This document shows, in pieces, positions 55,723 to 63,732 of a DNA stretch of 64,000 bases. Origin of the DNA: a virus; the IMG/VR virus record IMGVR_UViG_3300021088_000010, positions 1 to 64,000 of that record. One strand, given 5' to 3'. Position numbers and translations under genes: made by a program. The notes beneath the pieces are model-generated. The model ran no database searches, had not been told where the DNA came from, and saw only the letters and a program-made list of their open reading frames with translations. Numbering within the stretch: position 1 is the stretch's first letter; the number at the start of each line of letters is the position of its first letter.

Positions 55723-57262
55723 GGTCAAACAGGCTCTTGAGGAGCTAAACAGGCTCCAACCCTCTGAACAGCTTGAGGCAGTTAAGCTACTTCAGGAACG
55801 TAGGATTAAGAAGAGTTACGTTAAGTACTTTAAGCCGTGGTCTGAACAGGCTGCGGCGCTTAAGAAGTTCACTAAGGACATTAAGGTTTTAGGGCTACTC
55901 GGAGGGAACCGAAGTGGTAAAACGATTCTGGGCGCGTTTATCTGCGTTGCTTGGTGCCTTGGCAAGGACTACTTCCAAGGTGAGCCAGCTTGGGAGTGGG
56001 TTAAGGACCTACCGATTCCTAAAGGTCCTGTTAATGTGTGGGTTGTCGGGGTCGATTTTCCTACACTTCGGGACGTTATTTGGCATGAAAAGCTTAGGTA
56101 TGGAAAGACTCACCCTGCTTTTCTCCCTGATGATCCTAGTGTTATTGCAAATGTCAAAGACAACGACTTCCAGATATTCTTCAAGAATGGGACGATTCTA
56201 ACTGGGAAGTCGGCTGAAGCTGGAAGAGAAAAGTTCCAAGGCGCTTCTGTTGACCTTATCTGGATAGATGAAGAGTGTGAGAAGCAAGTCTACGACGAGT
56301 GCTACCAAAGAACAATTGATTGTTCAGGTAAAATCCTCCTCACGCAGACTCCTCTTACCGATATTAATTCGGGCGTTAAAGACCCCTGGGTATTCGACCT
56401 CTATGAAGACTGGCTGGCGGGTAACAAAAACCTAGAGTTCTGTCAGTTGTCGATGTTGAATAGTCCTTTTATCAGTGACAAGGACAAAGAAGAGGCTAGA
56501 AACAAATGGGCAGGTGATCCAGAAGAGGATGCCCGGCTATATGGAAAGTTTGTCAGACGCTCTGGATTGGTATATTCGCTGTGGTCGAATACTGTTCACC
56601 TTGTTAAGCCTTTTGCTGTACCTCAGTATTGGTCTCGCATTGTTTCTATTGATCCTGCCGCTACTGGTATTACCGCAGGTCTCTGGATTGCAGTCAACCC
56701 TGAGGGAGATTATTTCGCTTTTCGAGAGTACTATGAACGGGAGCGAACAGTAAGCGAGCACGCGAAGTCTTTGATGATGCTTGTTTCTGGTGAGCCTGTT
56801 GACTATTGGCTCTTGGACCCGTACTGGGGTGGACAACGAAATGCTGAAACACATAAAGATGGAGCCCAACTGTACAGGGAAGCCGGAATCCCTGTACGAC
56901 TACCTGATGTTGGGAAAGAAGGATATGCTGTCAACGTATCGAGAGAGTATATCAATGCGACCGTTACTCCAGGCAGTAGACATCCGAAGTTTTACTGCTT
57001 TGAAGGCCTCCCGCATTTCCTCCACGAAATAACCCATTATACCTATGACATGTTCACCAAGGGTGAGCAGAGGGGCTTGAGTAAAGAGAAACCCCGAAAG
57101 CGTAACGACCACCTAATGAACGCTATGCAATACGCTATGTGCTTGCGATTAAAAGGTGGGAAGGGTAAGGTCAGGAAGAGATTAGAAGCACAGGACGCGG
57201 AGTGGTTTGAGTTGTTTTCAGAAGATCAGAATAAAAGAAATTCTAATAGTTCGTATACGTAG
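55700..57262 (+). CDS. Terminase large subunit
   Basis: 520 codons, TTG start (AGAGGG upstream). ATPase domain: Walker A LGGNRSGKT (67-75), Walker B VDLIWIDEE (184-192) and a coupling TQTP motif (215-218). Nuclease domain: VSIDPAATG with Asp318, LLDPYWGG near 374-381 and the late RKRNDHLMNAMQYA near 478-491. This enzyme cuts and pumps DNA into the prohead through the portal. Its Walker A form GNRSGKT is shared by T7-like and related podovirus terminases. Confidence 0.93.
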   Translation: MGSQDQTKVKQALEELNRLQPSEQLEAVKLLQERRIKKSYVKYFKPWSEQAAALKKFTKDIKVLGLLGGNRSGKTILGAFICVAWCLGKDYFQGEPAWEWVKDLPIPKGPVNVWVVGVDFPTLRDVIWHEKLRYGKTHPAFLPDDPSVIANVKDNDFQIFFKNGTILTGKSAEAGREKFQGASVDLIWIDEECEKQVYDECYQRTIDCSGKILLTQTPLTDINSGVKDPWVFDLYEDWLAGNKNLEFCQLSMLNSPFISDKDKEEARNKWAGDPEEDARLYGKFVRRSGLVYSLWSNTVHLVKPFAVPQYWSRIVSIDPAATGITAGLWIAVNPEGDYFAFREYYERERTVSEHAKSLMMLVSGEPVDYWLLDPYWGGQRNAETHKDGAQLYREAGIPVRLPDVGKEGYAVNVSREYINATVTPGSRHPKFYCFEGLPHFLHEITHYTYDMFTKGEQRGLSKEKPRKRNDHLMNAMQYAMCLRLKGGKGKVRKRLEAQDAEWFELFSEDQNKRNSNSSYT

Positions 57263-57270
57263 GAGGGGTG

Positions 57271-57624
57271 ATGAAGAAGTTCTTATTGGCAATGGCAGCG
57301 GCTTTATTGTTGTTTCCTGTGAGTACCTCAATCAAGGCTCAAGGAAAGAACGATACCGAGACAAACGCACAGATCGAAGCCGATCTGAGGCAGTATGAGG
57401 CATTTGGTGACGCTCATCACTTGTTCTCAACTTGTGGACGTGAAGCGGTTGGAAAGCCTTGGTTCGCTCGTTTGTATGATTTGGACGGCAAAGGTGCCTT
57501 CAAACACTGGGAAGAAGAAGATTACCCTACGTTAAAGGCAGCTATTACTGCTGTTGAAAAAGACTACTTGGCTCATCCCGAGGGAATGCCAAAAGGTCAA
57601 GTTGGGCACTACAAAGGTAATTAA
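57271..57624 (+). CDS. Secreted hypothetical protein, 117 aa
   Basis: TAGGAGGGGTG precedes the ATG at 57271; an in-frame GTG lies 3 bases earlier. Signal peptide (about 1-24: KKFLLAMAAALLLFPVSTS, cleavage near IKAQG). The mature part is polar, with FSTCGREAVGKPWFARLYDL and a Gly/Lys-rich end. It would act in the periplasm or outside. Unknown function. Confidence 0.6.
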   Translation: MKKFLLAMAAALLLFPVSTSIKAQGKNDTETNAQIEADLRQYEAFGDAHHLFSTCGREAVGKPWFARLYDLDGKGAFKHWEEEDYPTLKAAITAVEKDYLAHPEGMPKGQVGHYKGN

Positions 57625-57647
57625 TCCTAGTTTTATGAAAGCCCACA

Positions 57648-58001
57648 GTGAAAATCCCTCGAATACCCTATTGGGAATTACTTATCGGTCCTTGGCTGGC
57701 TCTCGGCCTTGGTTTCCTCTCTAATGCGCTAGTTATGGCAGCCAATGGTGGGCAGATGCCTGTCCTGATGCCTCCTGGGTTTGGGGGAATCCCAGCAGAC
57801 GATTGGATTCACTGTGTCATGACGGCGCAGACTCATCTAAAGTTCCTGGCTGATTGGATCGTTATTCGAGATATGGGGATTGCTAGTCCAGGTGATTTCT
57901 TGGAATGGGCCTATGAACTATCTGTGACACCGTTATTTGTAGCTTGGGGTGCTTTGACTCTTAAGAAACACCATGATGCAGAAGTAGCGAAAGGGAAGTA
58001 A
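57648..58001 (+). CDS. Membrane protein, DUF5317-like, 117 aa
   Basis: GTG start at 57648. Hydrophobic N-terminal segment (about 9-35) with LSNALVMAANGGQMPVLMPP resembles the NxxVxxANGGxMPV core of DUF5317 membrane proteins, and a later HLKFLADWIVIRDMGIASPG element fits the family's second conserved block. A further TM segment follows (about 88-105). Function of the family is unknown. Confidence 0.55.
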   Translation: MKIPRIPYWELLIGPWLALGLGFLSNALVMAANGGQMPVLMPPGFGGIPADDWIHCVMTAQTHLKFLADWIVIRDMGIASPGDFLEWAYELSVTPLFVAWGALTLKKHHDAEVAKGK

Positions 58002-58285
58002 TGGCACATCAAGTTACACTAAATTGGACAGCTTCTACAGACGTTGTTGCAGGCTATAACGTCTATCGTGGCACTAATCCTCCCGGTAATGAGGGCGCAA
58101 CGCCTATCAATGCCAGTCTGGTTGTAGGGACAACGTACATCGACACTGCTGTTACTGCCGGTGAGAAGCTGGACTACGTTGTCACCGCTGTGAGTTCGGC
58201 AGGGGTGGAATCAGTTCACTCTAACGAATCCGCAGTAACGGTGCCTATCTTTCCTCCCACGGGACTTGTGGCAGTGGCTTCTTAA
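58001..58285 (+). CDS. Fibronectin type III domain protein, 94 aa
   Basis: The whole protein is one FnIII domain: VTLNWTASTDVVAGYNVYRG (Trp and Tyr core), GTTYIDTAVTAGEKLDYVVT, AVSSAGVESVHSN and an SNESAVTVP end. FnIII domains decorate phage virions and help attachment to cell-surface sugars. The TAATGG overlap couples it to the previous gene. Confidence 0.85.
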   Translation: MAHQVTLNWTASTDVVAGYNVYRGTNPPGNEGATPINASLVVGTTYIDTAVTAGEKLDYVVTAVSSAGVESVHSNESAVTVPIFPPTGLVAVAS

Positions 58286-58303
58286 GCTTCTTGAATTCTG
58301 GAA

Positions 58304-58924
58304 ATGGTGATGGACCATCAACCTATAGCCTATTTTGCCCGTCATGGTGAAACAGCGGGGAATGCTGCTGGAACTTTTAGGGGTCCATTGGATATACCAC
58401 TGAATGCAGAAGGCCATCGAGATGCGAAGAACTTAGGGAAGTGGTTCGCTAATAAGGACATCAGTGCTGTATATGCATCTGATAAGCAGCGGACTCGGGA
58501 CACAGCTGAAGCTATTGCTATTCCTAAGGGATTAAAAGTTCAAGTTACTCCTGAGTTGGGGCCTATTAACGTAGGCTATCTTGCTGGCGAACCAAAGAAG
58601 GACCATGAGAAGGTCATGGACTACTTTGAGAAGTACCCCAATGAGAAGATTCCAATGGGGGAATCAGTCAATGAATTTAGAGCACGGACACAGCCACCCA
58701 TTAAGAAAGTGCTGGTCGAAGGTGCGCATTCTCCTCATCCTGTGGTTGCTGTTGTTCATTCTAGTATTATTCATGAATTGAATCACATTATTACGGGAGA
58801 CCATAATCAAACGCTTGTGAAGCCCGGTGGAGTTGTGGGGGTTTATAAGCATCCACAGAAGGGTCTTGAGATAAAAGCGTTGTTGTACCCTGAGCGTGAG
58901 GAGGAGGTTCCATACCACGGTTAA
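58304..58924 (+). CDS. Histidine phosphatase (phosphoglycerate-mutase-like)
   Basis: 206 residues. YFARHGETAGNAAGTFRG (9-26) carries the catalytic RHG; YASDKQRTRDTAEAIAI (56-72) is the second Arg motif; MGESVNEFRAR and VAVVHSSIIHEL (the second catalytic His) follow. The order fits the histidine phosphatase superfamily. Phage members of this family are known, but their substrates are not. It lies among virion genes and might act on a nucleotide or protein. Confidence 0.8.
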   Translation: MVMDHQPIAYFARHGETAGNAAGTFRGPLDIPLNAEGHRDAKNLGKWFANKDISAVYASDKQRTRDTAEAIAIPKGLKVQVTPELGPINVGYLAGEPKKDHEKVMDYFEKYPNEKIPMGESVNEFRARTQPPIKKVLVEGAHSPHPVVAVVHSSIIHELNHIITGDHNQTLVKPGGVVGVYKHPQKGLEIKALLYPEREEEVPYHG

Positions 58925-58939
58925 GGAGGGCTCCTTATA

Positions 58940-59104
58940 ATGGCTAGTACCAGGGAAAAATGTGAATCCACATATCACAGATATTATTCGCTTGAACCGC
59001 AAGCAACAGAAGATGGAAGTCAAATTCTGATAATCTCCATTTGTTCTAACTGCGGCGATCCAATTGAATATCGTACGTCAATAAAAAAAGAAAAAGGAAA
59101 CTAA
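58940..59104 (+). CDS. Small protein with Cys pair, 54 aa
   Basis: AAGGAGGG precedes the ATG at 58940. KCESTYHRYYSLEPQATED and ISICSNCGDPIEYRT: the CSNCG knuckle together with C8/H13 suggests a zinc ribbon. A Lys-rich end. Coupled closely to the next gene (3 bases). Unknown function. Confidence 0.55.
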   Translation: MASTREKCESTYHRYYSLEPQATEDGSQILIISICSNCGDPIEYRTSIKKEKGN

Positions 59105-59107
59105 AAA

Positions 59108-59950
59108 ATGTCTATTGCTAATGTCAATCTCAGTTATATTGGTCAACCTAAGCCTGCGGCTGGTGGACAGATTCTTGCTAATAGCAACCCCGGTCCTCTA
59201 GCTCGCACGCTAGTAGGGTTGGCTACAATTGTTCTAGATGGTGCAGCTACGACTGGAACTATCAATTACATTGATGGAACCCAGACTTTTGGGAAGACCA
59301 TCATTCTTCCTGTGCAATCAGTTGGGGCCTCTACCGGAACGACTCCTTCTCTAGTACTCACTGCTGTTGCTGCCTCTTCTGGTGGAAATGCGGTTTACAC
59401 TGGAACGATTACTGGTGGTGCGTCTAACGGGCTCGTTGGTTTGACCTTCACGGTTGCAGGATTTGTGAATCCGTCTAACAACGGTGTTTTTACTGCTGTT
59501 GCGTCTACAGCCACCACATTGACTCTTAATAACCCCAATGCAATCGCTGAGACCCACGCGGCTACCGCTCAAGCGGGGGTGGCGGCTTATAACTCTGTTT
59601 TCGGGGATGGTCAGGTTATCGTGGGTGATACGGTTGTGATCGCTGGTTTCACGAATGCGGCTAACAACGGGACATTTATTGTGACAGCGGTTGGCAGTTC
59701 TTCTGTTACTGTTAACAACCTCGCGGCTGTCGCGGAAGTTAATCCTGCTGCAACTCTTAGCGACGTTCAGAATGCCACTCCTCTGGCGATTGCTCTTAAC
59801 GTCACGGGTGGAACTCAGCAAGCTGCTGCTTGGGTGGGTATCAACGTCTCTACGATCACTTCAACTGGCTTTACCTATAAACTCAGTGGAGCGGGAACAG
59901 CGGCTAACACAATTGCTTTGGTTGCCTCTGTTTACATGCCGGGAATCTAA
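59108..59950 (+). CDS. Repetitive virion protein, 280 aa
   Basis: Ala, Thr, Val, Gly and Asn make up most residues, with almost no charge. Two imperfect repeats of about 55 residues: GLTFTVAGFVNPSNNGVFTA...TLTLNNPNAIAE (about 113-150) and DTVVIAGFTNAANNGTFIVT...SVTVNNLAAVAE (about 176-216). The xxAGFxNxxNNGxF core is common in phage tail-surface beta domains. It precedes the ice-binding-like protein. Likely a decoration or fibre protein. Confidence 0.65.
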   Translation: MSIANVNLSYIGQPKPAAGGQILANSNPGPLARTLVGLATIVLDGAATTGTINYIDGTQTFGKTIILPVQSVGASTGTTPSLVLTAVAASSGGNAVYTGTITGGASNGLVGLTFTVAGFVNPSNNGVFTAVASTATTLTLNNPNAIAETHAATAQAGVAAYNSVFGDGQVIVGDTVVIAGFTNAANNGTFIVTAVGSSSVTVNNLAAVAEVNPAATLSDVQNATPLAIALNVTGGTQQAAAWVGINVSTITSTGFTYKLSGAGTAANTIALVASVYMPGI

Positions 59951-59981
59951 CCTAAATAGGACAAAATAGAAAGGAAAAACT

Positions 59982-61109
59982 ATGAGCCTATTCAGGAATG
60001 AATCTCCTAATCTCGGTAAAAACACTACCTGTAACTGGTTGTCGGGTTCTGACGTTCTTGTTGCAAGGGATATGTACGCAATTCCCACAGCCGGACCTCA
60101 TGAACAAGTTTTTGGACAACCCCCTCTCACTAACCTTGCTATTGATCCCAACACTCAACGTAGCTATGCTATCGTAGCTCCTGCTGCGACTACCTTCACG
60201 CTAGGTGCGCCCTCACTAGGACCCCTCGTTTCGGGTTCTGGAGTTGGTCCTCTTAGTGATGGCAAGGTGCTTATTTTCAAATCCTTTACCAACTTCGCCC
60301 ACATTATAAGTGCTCCCGGTCTAATCTTAAATGGGACATCTTCTACTCCGCTCGACTTTATTCAGTTTCCTCCCTTTGCGGGGGCTGCTGTAGAGTTGAC
60401 GGCGTATCAGGGCTTTTGGCTTGTCAACAACTTTAGTCCTGTTGGAAATCCTGGTGTTGTTGTGGGTGCAGGCTCCCCAGGTGCTCCACAACTAGGCTTT
60501 GCCTCCACCTACGCTATCGGCGCTCGCGCAACAGAAACCGATGCGGGCACTTCTTCGATTACTGGAAATGCATACCTGTCTCCGGGGACTTCGTTTAGCG
60601 GTAATACGACAGTCTCAGGTAGGACAGATATTAATAACGCTAACTCAACTCAAGCAGAAGCGGCAGTTCAGGCTGCTTATCTATACTTGGCTAGTCAAAC
60701 TAGTACTAACGTGTTGCCAGGAAGTCTTAATAGCGTTACCATTACTCCAGGTGTTTGGACTGTGGCAACCTCTACGGGCACCACTGGAGCCGCTAACGTG
60801 AACTTCGATGCTCAAGGTAATGCCAATGCTATTTTCATCTTGCAAATTGGGACTACTTTGACATTCGGATCAGGAACAACCATCACGCTTCTTAATGGGG
60901 CTCAAGCTAAGAATATCTTCTGGCAGGTTGGCACTTCTGCAACATTTGCTGGAACAGGTGTTGTCTCCTTCAAAGGCAATCTCTTGGCTGCAGTTTCAAT
61001 CTCAATGGGTACTTCGGGGGCCACTGTTGGTCGGCTCTTCGCAGGGTCCAATGGGGATGCAACCGGGGCTCTCTCATTTGCAGGGACTAACACTGTTGTA
61101 ACTCCATAA
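59982..61109 (+). CDS. Virion-associated protein with DUF3494 ice-binding-like domain
   Basis: 375 residues. Residues 1-165 are a beta-rich phage-type N-terminus that probably attaches to the particle. Residues 170-375 match the DUF3494/ice-binding-like domain: LGFASTYAIGARATETDAG, SPGTSFSG, AAVQAAYLYLASQ, LNSVTITPGVWTV, NVNFDAQGNANAIFILQIGT, LLNGAQAKNIFWQVGTSATF, VSFKGNLLAAVSISMGTSG and VGRLFAG. This beta-solenoid occurs in antifreeze proteins and bacterial adhesins. As part of a phage particle it may act in adhesion. Function on the virion is inference. Confidence 0.8.
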   Translation: MSLFRNESPNLGKNTTCNWLSGSDVLVARDMYAIPTAGPHEQVFGQPPLTNLAIDPNTQRSYAIVAPAATTFTLGAPSLGPLVSGSGVGPLSDGKVLIFKSFTNFAHIISAPGLILNGTSSTPLDFIQFPPFAGAAVELTAYQGFWLVNNFSPVGNPGVVVGAGSPGAPQLGFASTYAIGARATETDAGTSSITGNAYLSPGTSFSGNTTVSGRTDINNANSTQAEAAVQAAYLYLASQTSTNVLPGSLNSVTITPGVWTVATSTGTTGAANVNFDAQGNANAIFILQIGTTLTFGSGTTITLLNGAQAKNIFWQVGTSATFAGTGVVSFKGNLLAAVSISMGTSGATVGRLFAGSNGDATGALSFAGTNTVVTP

Positions 61110-61147
61110 AATTGTTCAACTCAAATAACGAGTTAACACCGCTTCGA

Positions 61148-61169
61148 GGGGTGCGCGGAAAATCACCCC
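61148..61169 (+). terminator. Hairpin after the ice-binding-like gene
   Basis: GGGGTG and CACCCC flank a 10-base loop in the 81-bp gap 61110-61190. No real U-tract follows (CCAAATATTAAA), so termination would be weak. It could set relative expression of the two virion genes. Confidence 0.3.
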
Positions 61170-61190
61170 CAAATATTAAACGAGGATGAA

Positions 61191-62216
61191 ATGGGAAACT
61201 TTGCCACCGACAAACTAGGCGCTGGTACAATCTTTTGGACGGCAACAGAGCGGCCAATTGTTGCGCCTAATGGAACCCTGTACTGGGATGTGACTGACGA
61301 GAACTTCTACATTCGGAAGTTCGATGCTTGGGTTGAATTGCTCACTGGTAGTTCTGGAACTGGGATTACTGGAACAATCGCAAACCATCAAATCGCATTT
61401 GGTACAGCTCCTAATACCATTGGAGGATCAAATAATTTAACCTTTGATAGTACTAATAATTATCTATTAGTAAAAGGTGCCGGTACAGGCAGCTTTATTG
61501 GAGCACCTTCTATTTCTGAGTTTCGGGTAGATAGCGGAGATGTTAGTAATGCCATTGCGCTAACGACGGCTTTGCGCCCCGCTGCCGCTCTAGTAGCAGG
61601 TATGAGTGATGAGGGAATAGGATTCATTACGGGAAGTGGCGATGGAACTGTTTTTTCCTCTGTCAATTTTTTACTCAACGGCACCCTTGATTTAGAGGCA
61701 TCCCATTCATCCTCCAGTGGCTCACAAATTCAACTGACTCCTACTACGGGAGTCATTATCCATGTTAGCGATGCAGGACAAGGCATCCAGATTTTAGGTT
61801 CCACTTCAGGTATAGCCAGAATAGGCGCGGCAGCGGTTGCGGGAACGCCCAATATCATTCTACTGCCGACGGCTACTGGCGCTGCGGGAACATTCCTTCA
61901 AACTAATGGCGCTAACCCTCAACAGACAAGTTGGGTTGCCGCCGGTAGTGTAATTGCCAGCGGCACAGCTACTATGCCCACAGGAGCACTTCCCGCAAAT
62001 ACTTCATCTGCTGCGGTTACAGTAGCAGGAGCGGGAATCCTAGCTACTGATGCAATCGAATGGGCCTTTAACGCAGCCCCAGGAACAGGGTATACGGAAG
62101 GGGTATTCATTGCCGCATATGTAACCTCCGGTAACGTGAATTTTATCCAGACAAACCCGACTGCTGTTAGTAGAACACCCGCAGCGGCGACTCTCAATTG
62201 GAGAGTTATCAGGTAA
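61191..62216 (+). CDS. Tail fibre-like virion protein, 341 aa
   Basis: The ATG follows ACGAGGATGAA. TERPIVAPNGTLYWDVTDEN and FYIRKFDAWVELL form a short head-type domain common at fibre N-termini. A Gly/Thr/Ala/Ser-rich beta part follows (about 50-265, with LTPTTGVIIHVSDAGQGIQI), then a compact C-terminal beta domain (about 270-341, ending in AATLNWRVIR). The end resembles short fibre tips. No hydrolase motif. Confidence 0.6.
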   Translation: MGNFATDKLGAGTIFWTATERPIVAPNGTLYWDVTDENFYIRKFDAWVELLTGSSGTGITGTIANHQIAFGTAPNTIGGSNNLTFDSTNNYLLVKGAGTGSFIGAPSISEFRVDSGDVSNAIALTTALRPAAALVAGMSDEGIGFITGSGDGTVFSSVNFLLNGTLDLEASHSSSSGSQIQLTPTTGVIIHVSDAGQGIQILGSTSGIARIGAAAVAGTPNIILLPTATGAAGTFLQTNGANPQQTSWVAAGSVIASGTATMPTGALPANTSSAAVTVAGAGILATDAIEWAFNAAPGTGYTEGVFIAAYVTSGNVNFIQTNPTAVSRTPAAATLNWRVIR

Positions 62217-62236
62217 GAAGCCTTAGGAGGGCTCAA

Positions 62237-62464
62237 ATGAAAAAGAAACTGGAAGCTAAACTAAAAGAACTGCAAGCTGGACTTGCACAATCCATTGCCA
62301 ATCAAAACGCATTCAACGGTGCAATTCAAATTGTGCAGCAGTTAATTAAAGAGGAAGAGGCTGCTGAAGTACCTACACAGCAGGAAAAGGTTACGAAGGC
62401 GCAGCTACCTAAGGCTTCAAATAGTCCCAAGGTCCTCACTCTTCCTACTCAACCGGCGAACTAA
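62237..62464 (+). CDS. Small coiled-coil protein, 75 aa
   Basis: Start taken at ATG 62237 after TTAGGAGGGCTC; the longer frame from 62198 overlaps the previous gene. Charged helix (KKKLEAKLKELQAGLAQSIA then FNGAIQIVQQLIKEEEAAE) and a polar Pro/Lys tail. It resembles small phage assembly proteins. Unknown function. Confidence 0.5.
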   Translation: MKKKLEAKLKELQAGLAQSIANQNAFNGAIQIVQQLIKEEEAAEVPTQQEKVTKAQLPKASNSPKVLTLPTQPAN

Positions 62465-62465
62465 C

Positions 62466-62873
62466 GTGATTCTTCAAATCCTAGCTGCGGTTAACTTCAT
62501 TCTAGGTTCCTATGACGCATGGGTCACGCAGCACAGGATGAAGGTTTTCGGTAAGAACTTTGAGTTGAATAGGTTAATTAAAGCAGTCGCCACCCACCTG
62601 GGTCCTGAGATCGCATCTGTTATCGGTGTCCTAGGACCATGTGTTGGGTGGACTTACATCTTCTGCTATTTCAATCTTTCGTGGGCGCTAGCCTTAATGG
62701 TTGGCTTCAACCTTAAACGGTTTGAACAACAGTTAACTAGCGTAGCTTTTGAACGAGAGGCACGTAAGATTCAGAAGATGATTAACGAGTTTGGGGCCTC
62801 CAACCCGTCCACCCTCCACGGGGGCGAATCAACGCCTTCTGAGGCCCCATTTAATTCTAAGCGAGGTAAATAA
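62466..62873 (+). CDS. Membrane protein with DUF5658-like pattern, 135 aa
   Basis: GTG start at 62466. Hydrophobic segments at about 1-17, 50-70 and 75-92, with SYDAWVTQHRMKVFGKNFEL before the second one. The layout is like that of the 31903 product and DUF5658 proteins. The C-terminal 45 residues are a polar cytoplasmic tail (EREARKIQKMINEFGAS). Function unknown. Confidence 0.5.
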   Translation: MILQILAAVNFILGSYDAWVTQHRMKVFGKNFELNRLIKAVATHLGPEIASVIGVLGPCVGWTYIFCYFNLSWALALMVGFNLKRFEQQLTSVAFEREARKIQKMINEFGASNPSTLHGGESTPSEAPFNSKRGK

Positions 62874-63053
62874 ATGTACGCTGATACAAAAAGTTCAAGA
62901 GAACTAGGGAAACTTTCCGGTAGGCTTTTAGACCTGGTTACGGAACTTGGTTCCCGTCGAGAGGATGACGATGAGGATGTTTTTGTCCGTCCTTCCGATT
63001 ATGCTAAGTATGAGGCTCTATTAAGATTTGTGGAGTCTAAATGGGTATCCTAA
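62874..63053 (+). CDS. Small acidic helical protein, 59 aa
   Basis: ATG at 62874 right after the previous stop (TAAATG); GCGAGG upstream. SSRELGKLSGRLLDLVTELG, then an acidic linker RREDDDEDVFVRPSDYAKYE. The 3' end overlaps the next gene by 13 bases. Unknown function. Confidence 0.5.
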   Translation: MYADTKSSRELGKLSGRLLDLVTELGSRREDDDEDVFVRPSDYAKYEALLRFVESKWVS

Positions 63054-63373
63054 GTAAAAAAGACCAAGCTGACATCATTTCTCTAGCGATGGACCCTCAG
63101 AAGGTCACGCTTACGTGTGGGATTCATCATTTTGCCTATGGTGGAAAGACTAAGCCTAATTTCAAGTGTAAGCGTTGTATGTTTACGCTTTTTATGGGTC
63201 TAGTCGCCAATACCCCTCCAGACAGTCAAAAAGACGTGGTGGAGATGCTGGAAGCTGAAGTCCACAGTATGATCGAGATGTCCAAGAGTAATGACGGCAA
63301 GCTACAGGACTTCTTCAAGCATCCTGAAGTCTACGTGAACGAAAAACGAATTGGCGTACCCAAGGTGAACTAA
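63041..63373 (+). CDS. Hypothetical protein, 110 aa
   Basis: A basic-acidic helical protein with CGIHHFAYGGKTKPNFKCKR then CMFTLFMG, a possible Cys/His metal site in the middle. Coupled to its neighbours by overlaps (13 bases and TAATGG). Unknown function. Confidence 0.5.
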   Translation: MGILSKKDQADIISLAMDPQKVTLTCGIHHFAYGGKTKPNFKCKRCMFTLFMGLVANTPPDSQKDVVEMLEAEVHSMIEMSKSNDGKLQDFFKHPEVYVNEKRIGVPKVN

Positions 63374-63732
63374 TGGCGTCTGTAACAGCAATTTTTGGCG
63401 TGGATTACGGTAATACAATTACCACTGCGAATGCTGAGGGTACTTTGGCAGCCAGTGCAACTAGTGGGATTATCCAGCTAGGAAAGCGTCGTATCTTCAT
63501 GGTGTCTTGTAAGGACACTACAACACCCGCCGCCTTGTCCCAGATTTCGTTTACATTTGGATTCTCTGGTGGAGTAACAGCCCCCGCTCCTGTAACAACC
63601 TCTCCATTCTGGAGTCTGTCTCAAGGTCTAGTATTTGATACAGGAGACCATTACGATCAGATTCAATTGGCTAATTTTCACAACGGTGCTGACTCCATTG
63701 ACTATTCTGTAGTCCTTTTAGATAAATTTTAA
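63373..63732 (+). CDS. Small virion beta-protein, 119 aa
   Basis: Beta-rich and low in charge: VTAIFGVDYGNTITTANAEG, IIQLGKRRIFMVSCKDTTTP, a QISFTFGFSGGV centre, and a FDTGDHYDQIQLANFHNGAD end. The phrases IxLGxRxIFxxxxxxxxx and EFDTGxxxxxIxLAN recur in the next, partial gene, so the two are tandem paralogues. Likely decoration or fibre proteins. Confidence 0.55.
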   Translation: MASVTAIFGVDYGNTITTANAEGTLAASATSGIIQLGKRRIFMVSCKDTTTPAALSQISFTFGFSGGVTAPAPVTTSPFWSLSQGLVFDTGDHYDQIQLANFHNGADSIDYSVVLLDKF

